Source of the DNA: Limnanthes douglasii subsp. nivea | Lineage: Eukaryota > Streptophyta > Magnoliopsida > Brassicales > Limnanthaceae | Direction of reading: 5' to 3' | Length of the DNA: 64,000 bases | Assembly: GCA_036936605.1 (NCBI GenBank) | Contig: JAUPFV010000001.1 | Span: forward strand, 114,832,771-114,896,770 | Shown: piece by piece, positions 46,252 through 57,999 of the stretch | How positions within the stretch are numbered: the stretch's first letter is position 1 | How the letters are laid out: every line of letters starts with the position of its first letter | Notes under the pieces: generated by a model | The model's database searches: none | What the model saw: the letters and a program-made list of their open reading frames with translations, nothing else | Told to the model about the DNA's origin: nothing | Translations under genes and position numbers: made by a program

Positions 46252-47070
46252 CTATTTTGCTGCTTCGGCAACGGATTCCACATTCTGAAACTGTCTCACA
46301 TGAAGCTGCAAATGTGGATTTAGATTAGTTAAGAAAATACTTAACGCATGGGCGCGTGGTAGGGATAACCGTGTGAGTTTACACTCAAATTTATCATGAA
46401 ACACCTCGACCGAATCGGTCTCTTGTTGTAAGCTAACCAACTCCGATAATGGATCGACATACAAACCTCCAAAGCGAGTAGAAATTGCAAGACCATATTC
46501 TGTCCAGGGTGGGTATCGATTGAAACGTTCTGCAATATAGTTGTGGTGCCATTGCAATGCCTTTCCTGTCATATGGATAGTAGCGAGTCTTACCTTCGAT
46601 TCATCTAGTGTTCCGTCAAGCGCAAAGAATTGTTCGCATTTAAAAACCCAATCGCGTAGGTCGGATCCATCAAAAATAGGAAACCCAACCTTAGTAAGGC
46701 GGGTGAGCAAACCGTTTGTTAGTGCCGTACGAGGCTCCTGATTAGTTCCACGATTCGAACCGGGGACAAGGTTCAGCGAATCAGGTGGTTCCGGAGAGAA
46801 TGTTTGGGGAAGCGTCGTGAAAACGCCGGAATGTGAAGGATCGTCGTCAACCAGCGGACGCTTTTCAGGGTTCTGTGTAATAGGGCGTAGCTCCGCAAAC
46901 ATGTTGTTAATATCATTGAATCGAGCAGTCATCTCATTCCTCAATAGATCGTTTTGTTTGAGTTGAGCCACACGATTTTCTTCATTTTGCTTGGCTTGGT
47001 CGGCCTGAACTTGCTTCATCTCCTCAAGTTGCTTGTTAACCTCGATCAAAGTTTGTGCCCTAGTTTCCAT
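46252..47070 (-). CDS. Chromovirus gag, N-terminal part
   Basis: 272 codons from [20 protein letters not shown], a coiled-coil N terminus (residues 1-55). The retrotransposon gag core follows (about 130-270): [61 protein letters not shown] and [16 protein letters not shown]. It ends at a TAG (46254-46252). The natural continuation into the zinc-knuckle region is in the frame of the next ORF ([11 protein letters not shown]), so a one-base shift in an A-run separates the two. Gag builds the particle that packages element RNA. Confidence 0.9.
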   Translation of the reverse strand: METRAQTLIEVNKQLEEMKQVQADQAKQNEENRVAQLKQNDLLRNEMTARFNDINNMFAELRPITQNPEKRPLVDDDPSHSGVFTTLPQTFSPEPPDSLNLVPGSNRGTNQEPRTALTNGLLTRLTKVGFPIFDGSDLRDWVFKCEQFFALDGTLDESKVRLATIHMTGKALQWHHNYIAERFNRYPPWTEYGLAISTRFGGLYVDPLSELVSLQQETDSVEVFHDKFECKLTRLSLPRAHALSIFLTNLNPHLQLHVRQFQNVESVAEAAK

Positions 47071-47120
47071 GACTGCTTATTTTGAAGTAGAAAAAAAAAA
47101 TCCGGGTCCGGAAGATCGAT

Positions 47121-47133
47121 GGCTCTGATACCA
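47121..47133 (-). other. Primer-binding site of the chromovirus
   Basis: The minus strand reads TGGTATCAGAGCC one base after the 5' LTR: a perfect initiator-Met tRNA primer site. Confidence 0.95.
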
Positions 47134-47134
47134 A

Positions 47135-47506
47135 TGTTACAGGACTCGTTAGGCACGATAAATCCAAACTAGAAACCCAACGAAAGGTTCGAAGAATGGT
47201 AGAATAAGGACTAGGAGATGCTGCTGTAAGTAAGAAGATTACCTCTAAGAACACAAATTCTCTTCAATGAGTATATGAGTAGACAATAGAGAGAAAGATA
47301 AAATAACTTGAAATTAAGATTATGCCTTTTCGGAGTTCCTATCTCTCTTACATATAGATTTAGAGTCATAAATAAAGAGAACGAAACGGACATCAATTAG
47401 GGCTTAAATGAATGAAAAGTAACGGTAGTAAATGAATTAAAAGTAACGGTAGTCAATGAATGAAAAGTAACGGTAGGATTAGGAGACCAATAGGATCTCT
47501 GTAACA
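47135..47506 (-). repeat. 5' LTR of the CPSF73-carrying chromovirus
   Basis: 372 bp, the same length as the 3' LTR and about 99% identical by eye. Its right end is followed by ACATC. Confidence 0.95.
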
Positions 47507-47882
47507 ACATCATTAGAAATCCACACTCTTAATATAATCACACATACAAAAAATGTCCAGCCATCTGAGTGTCAACCAAAGATAAATCAACCCTAGTACA
47601 CTTTGGTGGGTAAATTTTTACACGACAGACCTATGATGAAAATCATTCAAAATTTTCTATCTTCCCTTGGCTTTGCTGGTGAATATAACCATCCATTTGG
47701 GGACCTCGTCATGTTCTCTTATAATTTGACATATTAGAAGACAATGCTAAAATATGATTTTTTATCTAGTTTATAGGTTAACATTCCATGAGAATGTTTG
47801 AAATGGAATCAACTTTTTAATCATTGATTAGAATCACCAATCACTCATGTATGAATACTCTCACATACATGCATAAATTTAT

Positions 47883-47902
47883 GTATATATATATATATAT
47901 AT
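47883..47902. repeat. (TA)n microsatellite
   Basis: About ten TA units within the LINE ORF1-ORF2 interval. Confidence 0.9.
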
Positions 47903-48669
47903 TATCTTTTGCATACCTAAACTCATTGACGATCCTCTAAAATTATAGGTTTCACAAAAAAATAGAGCAAGGTTTAATGTTTGTAGGGTATGGGTGAAGC
48001 TGGATCTCTCTAAAGAATTAATCCTAAAAGGTTAGGTTCCTTTGGAAATCAAGTTAATTATTTAATATATTGTCTATAATGATCTTACATATTACTACAA
48101 TATATGTTATCATTTATGGCACAATATCATAGACTACAATAAAACCAAACAACCCTTAGAACTCACTCACCAGGATACCAAAACACAACTAGATTTATAT
48201 CCAGCCACAAATATATAAAAACCCCTCAATAGTTACTACTTGGGCTCTAAAATTAAATATATTATCATCAACAAACCAAAATCGGCACTTCCCTCACAAG
48301 AAAATCCAACCAGCACTCAATACAATGAATAATAATAATAAAAGTTCCAAGCATAACATAAACATAATACCAGCTTATAAAGATGAATCGGAAAATGAAT
48401 AATTGACGCTCTCACCTCATTAGATGCAAAAGGACCTCTTATCCTATCAGATTAATATGAATTCATAGACATATCCCATTTATCTCCTAAAAAATACACA
48501 GTAAGTAGTCTTCCCTCATCCCATATACTAAGAAACATTGAACTATCTCATGAGTTCCAGAGGTAATAAAAAAAAGAAAGAAAAAGAAACAATAAATGGC
48601 TACACTGATCTCACCTTAAAATAAAACAATCATTTCTAGAGGGTCTTACAGGCCCTTTCACGATCAAAT

Positions 48670-49260
48670 TATAATGACACTCATAATCCTTAATTGGAAT
48701 GTGAGAAGAGTGGGAAATAAAACTACAATCAGAAGACTTCAAGCAATCCAAAGATCATAAAATATTGACTTCTTAGAAATACAATACCAATGTTATATTT
48801 AGAGAAAATAGAGCAAATCACAAAGAAAATTGGTTACCAATAAAATACATCTAATTTAAAAAACAAAATTTGAATATTTTGTCAAGAAGAATTCATAGTG
48901 GAAAGAATAAAAAATGACGGGAAATTTCTTCACTTAAAATTTAGTCATTCTACTTTCAACATGACATTCTTAGTCACCATTGTTTATGACAAAGAGACTA
49001 AAGAACTAATAATGTTATTATAGGAATTACCAAGGAACATTAGAGACCACACTAAGCCTTGGGCTGTCATAGGTGATTTCAATGCCATCAAATCTTCTCA
49101 AGGACAAATAGCTTGTTCCACTTTATGTTCGAAAAGTATAGATGACTTTAACAAAACAATTGAAGGCTGCTCCCTCGAAGATTCTGGCTTTACATGATCT
49201 AAATTCACCTAGTCCAGTCAAAGAAAATAAAAAAAAAATTAGACAAGTTAATTTACAAGT
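48670..49260 (+). pseudogene. LINE ORF2 endonuclease remnant
   Basis: ILNWNVRRVGNKTTIRRLQAIQ (48680 onward) is the apurinic-like endonuclease start (SWNVRGL.N....RRL). AVIGDFNAIKSSQG (about 49070) is the GDFN metal-binding block. Frame breaks are numerous. Confidence 0.75.
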
Positions 49261-49917
49261 TTTCCTAGCTAGACTACTTTGAAACTACTAAAGTCCAACA
49301 CCTAGCTAAGACAGGCTTAGACCATTCACCTCGCAACATCAGTATTTCAGTAGACAACAATCAAGCCAAATCATCTTTTAAGTTTCAAAATATGTGGACT
49401 CATCATCCTAAATTCTTTTCAGTTGTAAAATAAAATTGGCAAGAAGATATAATACGATCTCCTCTATATGTTTTATGGAAAAAACTAAAAAGACTAAAAA
49501 AATACTCAAATCATGAAATTACACCACTTTTGAAAATATTTTTGATGCAATAGCCAAATCAGAAAAATATGTTCAATATTTGAATTTTTTTTGAAGCTAG
49601 CCAAACATGGAGGACCATATTAAATACTATAAAGCCAAAGCTGTTCACCTACAACTATTTCCTAGAGAAGAGACCTATTGGGAGCATAAAAGTAGGATAG
49701 ATTGGATGAAATATGGTGATAAAAACTCGAAATACTTCCACAACTATGTTAAAAAAGAAGAAAAAAGAAATACTATTCATTGAATTCAAGAAGATAACCA
49801 ATAGATCACTGACAAAGTTGATATAGAAAAATCAGTTGGAAATAACTTCAATAAACTCTTAAATAACCCTTATCCATCTAAGAACTTAGAATCTATTCAA
49901 ACAATTATACGAAACTG

Positions 49918-50745
49918 GTGACAGATCTAGATAACACCATGTTACTAACATTACATGCTAAAGATAAAATCCACTTCTTTATGAAAAGTTTAAATCCCAA
50001 TAATATAACTGGTGTTGATGGTTTCAATACTAAATTTTACTTAGTCTGCTGGAATATCATATGTAAATATCTACATGCTGCTCTAATCTTCTATTTTCAA
50101 GACCAACAAGTTCCTTAAGGTATTTTTGCTACAACTATATGCCTAATCCCCAAAGTATAATCTCCAAAAACCTAGAATAAATATAGACCAATAAGCTTGT
50201 GCATAGTCTTCAACAGAATTCTTTGTACGATTCTAAATGATAAACTAACTACACTAATTCTTAAACTTATATCAGCAGAGCAAAGTAGATTTGTTGAAGG
50301 AAAACATATTCAAGATAATATATTACAAAATCAAGAACTAGCCTATCACATTAACAAAAACGTTAAGAGAGGTAATATATTGATAAAAAATGATATGAGC
50401 AAATCATTTGCCAGAATTTCATTCAACTTAATCTTTCATATATTGGAGGAATTTGGATTTAATTAAAAGTAGATTGGCTGGATTAAGAACTATATAAGCT
50501 CAATGGGTTTCTCTATTCTTGTTAATAGTATACTTCGTGGTTACTTCAAATAAACTAATGATGTGAGGCAATGAAACCATTTATCACATAGTTTATTCAT
50601 CATGACTGAAGAATGCATAATCATATGGCTCAAAAACCTTTATGATAATCACAGTGGTTTACAATATTAAACATAAAATTCTATTATCATACTTTGCCTT
50701 GCAAATGCAGATGATCTCCTTATTTTTACTAATTTCTCTTCAAAT
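49918..50745 (+). pseudogene. LINE ORF2 reverse-transcriptase remnant
   Basis: FMKSLNPNNITGVDGFNTKFY (about 49980) is the PG.DGF block. YRPISLCIVFNRIL, LISAEQSRFVEGKHIQDNIL (about 50270), NDMSKSFARISFN (catalytic Asp block) and LANADDLLIFTN (about 50700, the ADD active site) follow in order with stops between them. Confidence 0.8.
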
Positions 50746-51779
50746 AAAATTAGTTGAATCTGCGATTTCTTGAATCAATATGAAGCATGCTCATGACAAC
50801 TGATCAATAATGGTAAAACACATTATTACAATTACGAAAATGACACACTTAATAGTAAATATATAGAAAAGACTAACATGCTTTCATCATGGTAAGCTAC
50901 CTATTAGATAGCTTGGTATCCAAATCCATACAAATAATTCAGCCCATATCTTTGACCAACTAGTGAATAAGATAAGATAAAAAATTCAAGAATGGGATAG
51001 TAAACTCTTATTATTTGGTGGAAGGCTCACCTTGATACAAACAATTTTAATGGCCATTCCAATCTACTACTTCCAAAACTATCTTCTACCTCAGTCAGTG
51101 ACTCGTAAAATTGAACAAATGTGTAATAGATTCCTATAGGGTACTACAAAGGAAAATAAATATTGGCACTGATCCAATTGAAAATATTTATGTAAACCTT
51201 ACAATGAAGGGGGTACAATATTAGAAGACTCGAGGAATTACATGTTGTTTTCTCATGCAAAATATGGTTTCATTTCACTAGATACTCTTTATTTTTTGCT
51301 CGATTCATGGACTCTATTTACTGCCTCAATAAACATCCACTTTTATCTTAGTTACTTATAAAATGTTCAAAGCTATAGAGAAAAATCCTAAAAATCAGAG
51401 ACATAGGTGAATAATTGACATTTTAGAAAGTGAGAACAGACAACATAGACTTTTGGATATAAAGATAATTTGATAGGAATACTTTTATCACATCATTTGG
51501 ATAATCAACATACATTTTGGAACCTATAGCTAAATGTTGGCCATAAGGTGATTGAGACCTTGAAAAACTCAACCATAATGTTTTACCCTTTGATATTGTC
51601 AAGAACAATAATTTCAAACTTTAACCACTAGTAAGAGGATAAACTTCAGTGTACATTATCTGATAATGAGGCTTTTAACACCAAACCAGAGAAAATATTA
51701 TAACATCTAAACTATTTCATAAACTATGGAACAATATTACTCATATAAAATGTTCATTCTTAATATGTATATAATTGAA

Positions 51780-52605
51780 AGAATGGTTACTCGTGGATTC
51801 TATCATGCAAATAAGACAACTTTGCTTGGTATTTAAGTGACAATTTTGTAATAAATGTGAATCAATAAAACATTTATTTGCTGACTGCAACATTGTTTAG
51901 AATGTCTGGAAATATTTTGAAGATTGTTTAGAATCTTCATATCTAAACACATGACTCTAACACATATAATCATATCATGGATTTTTTCAACCTAACAAAA
52001 GACCCACATAAGAATAATCATACCATCTATCATATTTTGGTCAATTTGGAAAACCAGGAACAAAGCTAAATACCAAGGCATATCTACATTAGCAAAATAC
52101 CTGATATACAAAATCATCAACAAAATCTTCAATTTAGATAATACCAATGTATTCAAACCCTCTCAGTCGAAAGATGATCTAATCATAGCTTCTGACTTAT
52201 GATGTTAACTCAGCTAAAAGAAACCTAGTCTCTGCTTAATAGACAAATGGTATCCTCATTCGACCAACATATTAAAGCTAAACACATATGAAGATGGTAT
52301 ATTAAGAGATAATTAATGTGATATTATTATAGCTTTTGGAAGAATTTATGGAAAATAAAATTCTATACTAGGTGAATGCAGAGCTTTGATAGAGATGGAC
52401 TAACTATATGCGATTTAAGGAACATCACTAATCTGGACATTAAAATTGACTCAACGTTGTTAATAGAATTTCTAGATAATCGAAATGTCCCCCGGTACAT
52501 ATCTTCACTAATTTACAGATGTAGAAAACTTCTAAAACTTGGGATGACTATAAACCATATCTTTCGAAAGGAAAATCAAGTTGTGGATTTGGTAGCTAAA
52601 TAAAA
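51780..52605 (+). pseudogene. LINE zinc-binding and C-terminal RNase H remnant
   Basis: 51840-51950 reads CNKCESIKHLFADCNIV.NVWKYF, the RT zinc-binding domain. 52376-52603 is open with DGLTICDLRNITNLDIKIDS, SSLIYRCRKLL and INHIFRKENQVVDLVAK, the C-terminal part of the RNase H found in many plant L1 elements. Confidence 0.75.
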
Positions 52606-53340
52606 TCTTAAGAAAAAAGATATTGTACTTCACAAAAGATACATCTCCTGCTTACCTCTCTGCCGTGACATTCCTACAAAGTCTTGAGGTTGGTTAGCTC
52701 AGATTGAGTGAATAGAAGAAATAATCTAAATTAAATTTGCTAAAAGTCTTGTACATACTTGAATATGATTAAATCATAGATTAAAAAGAGATCAAGACAT
52801 AGATAACTCATATGCCAAACCATACTAAATGACTATGCCCTTATTATATGTTAATCGACGTAAATCAGTCTCAAAATTTATTTACAGAACCCTCATACTC
52901 GGCTACAGTATTCATCCTACTCTTGTAAAGAGATAAAAAGACTCAAGATGAAAATCACAGAGAAATTACCTGATGAAAAGATATCAAAAGACTCAAGATG
53001 AAAATCACATAGAAATTACCTGATGAAAATGCTCAAATTATACTCCAAAAGACCATCCATCTGATAGATTTAGTGCAGTTGCTCACTAAATTGATTATGA
53101 AGCTCAGAAGAAAAAGAAAGATGAAGATATGGAAAAATCCAGTAGTTATAGCCTCTCGAGAAAAAATGAATTTGCATATGAGATTTCATTGCGAAAAATT
53201 AACGCTAAATTAAAAAGACACAGGTCAAGTTTAATGTTTAATCACTCAAAAAGTTTTCAATAGCTCATGTCATGTAGTTGGAATAGACCAATTTCAGATC
53301 TCATTCTTTTTTTTATTAATAAATTTTTATTTGATTAAAA

Positions 53341-54219
53341 AAAATCAACTAAATTTATGTTTAAATAACTTGCCCCAATAAATATTCATAAAATAGTTAT
53401 ATTACTACTAATTAAATAAGTTAGTAATTTTTTTTCTTTTTAATATATATATGAAAATGAGATGAAATGAAATTTCTAAAAATTATGGAATATATCAAGT
53501 ATTACTGTGATGTTACCTTATCTTATAACATTGAGTATAAAATATTCACATTTAAATTTCAAAAAACTATTTGCATGTATTTATATTTCTAATTTATAAA
53601 CAATTAACAGAAATATATTTATAAACAACTGAAATCATTTTAGGTAAAGAAAGCGATATTAAAACTATATTTAAAATAAAATAAAATTTGAAATTGTAAA
53701 AATACTATTTAAACGATCGGAGGATCGGAGGTATTGACGTAGTAAAATGTGGTCGGAAATTGAAGTATAATCTCGCTGTTTTAGACAACTATAAAAGCTT
53801 AAACTGTTAAAGCATTAAAGTTTGTATCAAAACTAATCTAAAGCAGAGATAACAGAGTTTAAATCCACCACCGGTCCTTCAATTATTACATTTATAGAAT
53901 TAATATTTCAGTTTTAGTTTCAATTAATACTGTATCTAGTTTTTCAATTATTACTTTTATAGAATTAATATTTGAAGATAGTTTTTCGTTAAGTAATAAA
54001 CTAATTATTAATTTTACAAAATTGAACATCTTATTTATCTTTAAAAAACAATTAATTTATTAAAAAATAAAAAAAAATTAATACAATTTAAAACGTTAAT
54101 AAACAATAAAAAACCTAGTCGTCTATTATAATTCGAACATGAAAATAATATTTTAATTTTAATAATTAAATACACTAAATTAAAAACAAATGGAGAAGTT
54201 TAGTATTTTTCCCACTCTT
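53341..54219. other. AT-rich spacer between the two LINEs
   Basis: No coding region. A short direct repeat (TCAATTATTAC.TTTATAGAATTAATATTT) occurs at about 53879 and 53936. Confidence 0.5.
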
Positions 54220-54490
54220 TTCTCTCTTTGGATTATCAATACACAATGAGGCTTCTTTTTATAAACTCATCTATTAGCCATTTGATAAACTTCCATCCAA
54301 ACATTTCTTTTACCCTCAACTATTATTCGCACTTTCATTACTGCCCGTTCAACCCATTACCAAACTCACAAACCTACAAACATTCTTTTACCCTCAACTA
54401 TTATCCACGCTTGCATCGTCGGTATCGCAAGCTTGCATGCGACCTCGACATCCTCGCTCTCCCTAGGAACCAAACAAACTTCCAATTTTC

Positions 54491-55410
54491 ATGGATCGTA
54501 ACAGTGAGAGACACATCATCAACCGATCTTGTGGAACTCGTGGCTATTCTGCTACCCAAGTTTTCTCATCTCGCTCTAGATTTTTTAACAATAAAGATTA
54601 TTTTCTAAATATCTTCGCGTTAACCGTTACCTCTGCTGTGAGACCAACTATGTTATACAATAATGATCATGTCCTCACTACCTCTCGAACCCTCCCCAAC
54701 GCCATGCTTAAAAATGTTACCATCCAGATGATCCTTACTATTATCTCGCAACCGACCTATCGATCTTTGGCAAGTATTGCTAATGCTCCTCAAGACGAAT
54801 GGTCTGCTATGAATGTAGAGAAAATCCAAAACCGGCGTATTAAGAATGGGATCTTCGTCTTCCTTCGTGAATCCATCAATAGAGACAAGTCTAACTGAGC
54901 CAAGTGTTTATCAAGATATTACATGACCAAGAAGCCTACATAATATCATGCTCAAGTTATTTCCACCATGATATGGGCCATGCATGGCCTCTGTGAATGG
55001 AAATTGACCTCATCGTGACACTTTACTTCCGGTTCTTTATCATGAATAACGTTACCTTTGTTCTCGAGGCAACTCCTTGGATCTTCAATAGCTGTTTCAT
55101 ATTCCTTAAAAGATGGGAGTTGATAGATTCTACTAGTAAGGACTTTTTAAGACCATTACACTATGGGCGAAATTCTGTAGGTTCTCGCATGAGCTTTGGT
55201 ATGAGAAAGGCCTAAGCATTCTTGGATCCTTTATCAGCACACTTATATACGTTTGACACACATATTGCTAACATGTTTTGCTTTAACTTGGCCCATATTT
55301 GCATCATTATAAAGGCCTCTGATGACTTCCGTGTCTCCATCGAAATTATCTGCATGGGAAAACCTATTTCGATCAGGATTGAGAATATGTCCCTCTTTTG
55401 GTCACCTTGA
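54491..55410 (+). pseudogene. LINE ORF1 remnant
   Basis: 135 codons open from MDRNSERHIINRSCGTRG. Then 54997-55215 has LYFRFFIMNNVTFVLEATPWIFNSCFIFLKRW, resembling the ORF1 domain that reads FFF.F......VL...PW.F....L.L..W. 55222-55410 continues with a short open stretch. Assignment rests on this block and on the ORF2 that follows. Confidence 0.65.
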
Positions 55411-55749
55411 CGTGAACTACCCTAATAATCTTGACCTTCATGTTCGAGCTGATAACCCTAATCCTCATGAGAATAACATCGACCTGGCAAGGAGCCCATG
55501 ACAGACAATAACATCCCTTAGTCCTACTACTCCAACGATGGTGAGATACCACGCTCGCCTGAATACAACACTCTCATGATAGGACTCGACGGGGAAGGAA
55601 TAACACATGAACCTACTGGCTCTTCCATTTGAGATCATCTCATCTTCTTCATGCTCCAAGATCCCTCATGTTGACCATGTCATTCCAGTCACCCAGGTTG
55701 ATTTTATAGTCCTCAACCAGTAATGCATGTATTCTCCCGTCAATTTTTA

Positions 55750-56240
55750 TGATAATATCTTCTTGGAATATTAGACGGTTAAATGACCTAATTAGACAAA
55801 ATGATGTAACTAAATACGTATTTTATAATCACATTACACTAATCAATCTCGTGGAAACCAAATTTTGAGAATTTAATGTAGCTAGAATCATAAAATCCAT
55901 GCTATATTTTTGGAATTTTAAAACTAATCACCGTTGCACCCCTTATGATGTATTTGGTTAGCATGGAACCCTAGTGGATATAGACTGTCATTTGGCTTCA
56001 TTTCTGCCCAAATTATGGATTACACTATTAATAATATTGCCTATAATAGTTACTCTTCTATCTCTTTTTTCTGTAACTTTAACAATACATCCGACCGATG
56101 GCCCTCTAGTAGGATATCACCTATGTCTCTACCCATCACCAAGGTACTCTATGAATTGATCTTGGTGATTTCAATGGCATCCACAAACCATAGGACCAAC
56201 CAAGTAACTCAAACCTCTAGAGCACCTCAATAAATGACTT
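55750..56240 (+). pseudogene. LINE ORF2 endonuclease remnant
   Basis: MIISSWNIRRLNDLIRQNDV (about 55750) and HITLINLVETKF are the endonuclease start and the catalytic ETK block. LGDFNGIHKP (about 56165) is the GDFN block. Interrupted by stops and frame changes. Confidence 0.8.
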
Positions 56241-57039
56241 AAATAAATGTTGTTATGACAACAAGCTCACTGACCTCTGTGCTACATTCTTGGAATTTAT
56301 GGTCGAATAAGCAACCTTTGAACCTCATCGAAAATCAATAGAGACATTGTCAATAACCACTGGGAGGATCATTTTCCCAATTCCTTCGACCACTATGATT
56401 ACCCTTGTACTCCCCACCATTTTTTGACGAAACCTGTTCGTTAATTCACCATGGGGCAATCACACCTGAATTATCATCCCATCGTGAGCAATAGATGGAA
56501 TTTGCATCTAACTGGCTATGTAATTAACATAATATCGTTTCACCTCCACCACATACAATACTTTCTCTCAAACCTGAACAATAAGAAGTTCAGCATTAGT
56601 GAGCGTGTTCATAAAATCTACTCTTCCCTCTACATGGCTTGAGAGGCCCTCACTAACGATCACATCAATCTTAATATTGTCAAGACTGAAATTAATATCT
56701 CAAATAATTATATTTATTCAGCCGTGTTAGACAGTTCTATCTCAAGCAAATATCTTATAAGAATTGTCTTAAGCTAGAGGATCACAACTTTAATGTTTTC
56801 CACAATAGTATTATGACTTGTATCTCTAGGATTAAAATAATATATACTTATGATAATAACAAAAATGTTTTCTCCAACCCTAAAGTGGTAGCTGAAATCT
56901 TGGTCGGTCATTTCGCCAACGTTTTTAGGGTCAAAAACCCGTTTTCATACCCTAGCTCCAATAGAATTAGAAGCCGAATCACTTTAATACTCTCAGACTT
57001 TCATAAAATATACATGATGTACCCTATAACTGAAAGATA

Positions 57040-57900
57040 GATTGAAAGTTCCATCATCAATATTGATAGTAACAAAGCTCTTGGACCAAATAGTTTAAGC
57101 GCCCAATTCTTCGAAAACATCTTGGTCGGCATTTAACCTTGATCTCTGCAAGGCTCTCTATTATTTCTTCCATCACTCCTGCATGCTCCGGAATGGATCA
57201 AAAATCTTATCGTACTTATTCTCAAATCGGACAACCCATCCTCCCCCTTTGAATTCAGACATATTGCTTGCTGCAATGTTATCTACAAAATCATCTCCAA
57301 AATCTATAGTAACATGATCAAAGACTTCATCCCCTCCTTTTTCGACCCTATGCAATATGCTTTCATCTTGTTTCGAAGTATTCTAGATAATATTCTTATC
57401 TCTCATGAGCTGATTCATGGTTATTATACCAACAAGATATGCCTTCGAGATGTCCTAAAACTCGAACTCGTGAAGGCATTCGATAACATCTGTTAGCGCT
57501 TACTCAACGATATTATTTATATCGAAAACTTTCATACTTGTATGATTGACTGGATCCTATAATGTATCTCCACACCCACTTACTCCATAAACATGAATGG
57601 TAGATCTTTTGGCTCATTTCAAGTGAAGATGAGCCTTCGTCAAAAGGACCCTCTATCCCATTATCTCTAAGTTATCATTATGCAAGTCCTCACTAGCATC
57701 CTCAATGAAAAAAATCAACCCTCCTTTAGATTTCAATGGAAACACCAGAAGATCAAGACCATCAAACTATATTTTGCTGATGATATTATGCCGCACAAAC
57801 ATAAACTCCATCAACCTCGTGAAACAAGGACTTGATGAATTTGTGAATCTCTCAAAAGTTTATATTAAACCCGACAAAAGTTAAATATGCACCTCGGATG
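57040..57900 (+). pseudogene. LINE ORF2 reverse-transcriptase remnant
   Basis: IDSNKALGPNSLSAQFFENI (about 57060), FRHIACCNVIYKIISKI (about 57250), DPMQYAFILFRSILDNILIS (about 57345), RDVLKLELVKAFDNI, SFQVKMSLRQKDPLSHYL (about 57620) and IKLYFADDIM (about 57765; FADD active site) are the RT blocks in order. Confidence 0.85.
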
Positions 57901-57999
57901 TCTCCAACCTCATCAAATACTCTATCACTCCCCATATGGGCTTTATAAAGGGAACCCCTTACCCGTCAAATAATTAAGAATCTCTCTCATCAGTACTCG

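Larger units (their letters stand above)
43330..47506 (-). mobile_element. Young chromovirus (Ty3/gypsy) carrying a captured CPSF73-I gene segment
   Basis: LTRs 43330-43701 and 47135-47506 (372 bp each, about three differences). Target duplication ACATC (43325-43329, 47507-47511). Primer site, gag, protease, then a CPSF73-I segment where RT, RNase H and most of integrase should be, then a chromodomain remnant and polypurine tract. Internal length is only about 3.4 kb. It lacks RT and integrase, so it must have moved using enzymes of a relative. The near-identical LTRs point to a recent insertion. Confidence 0.95.
42992..48650 (+). pseudogene. LINE ORF1 remnant (interrupted 43330-47511)
   Basis: Left part from ATG 42992, a Ser/Thr/Gln/Asn-rich region ending in TKSFVDVLTKTS at the insertion point. 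Right part resumes at 47512 and includes YTLVGKFLHDRPMMKIIQNFLSSLGFAGEYNHPFGDLVMFSYN (about 47600-47720). That matches the plant L1 ORF1 nucleic-acid-binding domain (DUF4283-like: LVG.F...RP....I......W...G......G...F.F). The pieces join naturally if the chromovirus and one ACATC copy are ignored. Stops are present on both sides. Confidence 0.7.
42850..53340 (+). mobile_element. Old L1-type LINE, split by a chromovirus insertion
   Basis: ORF1 (about 42992-43329, continuing at 47512) and ORF2 with endonuclease, RT, zinc-finger and RNase H traces (about 48670-52605) run in plus orientation. A short A-run (53331-53338) near the end may be the poly-A remnant. Many stops and frameshifts mark it as ancient. 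Ends are approximate; a target duplication was not found. Confidence 0.8.

Noticed and set aside
46249..46260. Programmed ribosomal frameshift between gag and the chimeric ORF
   Set aside because: No clear slippery heptamer with a downstream structure was recognised, and plant chromoviruses normally use one continuous frame. Kept only as an alternative.
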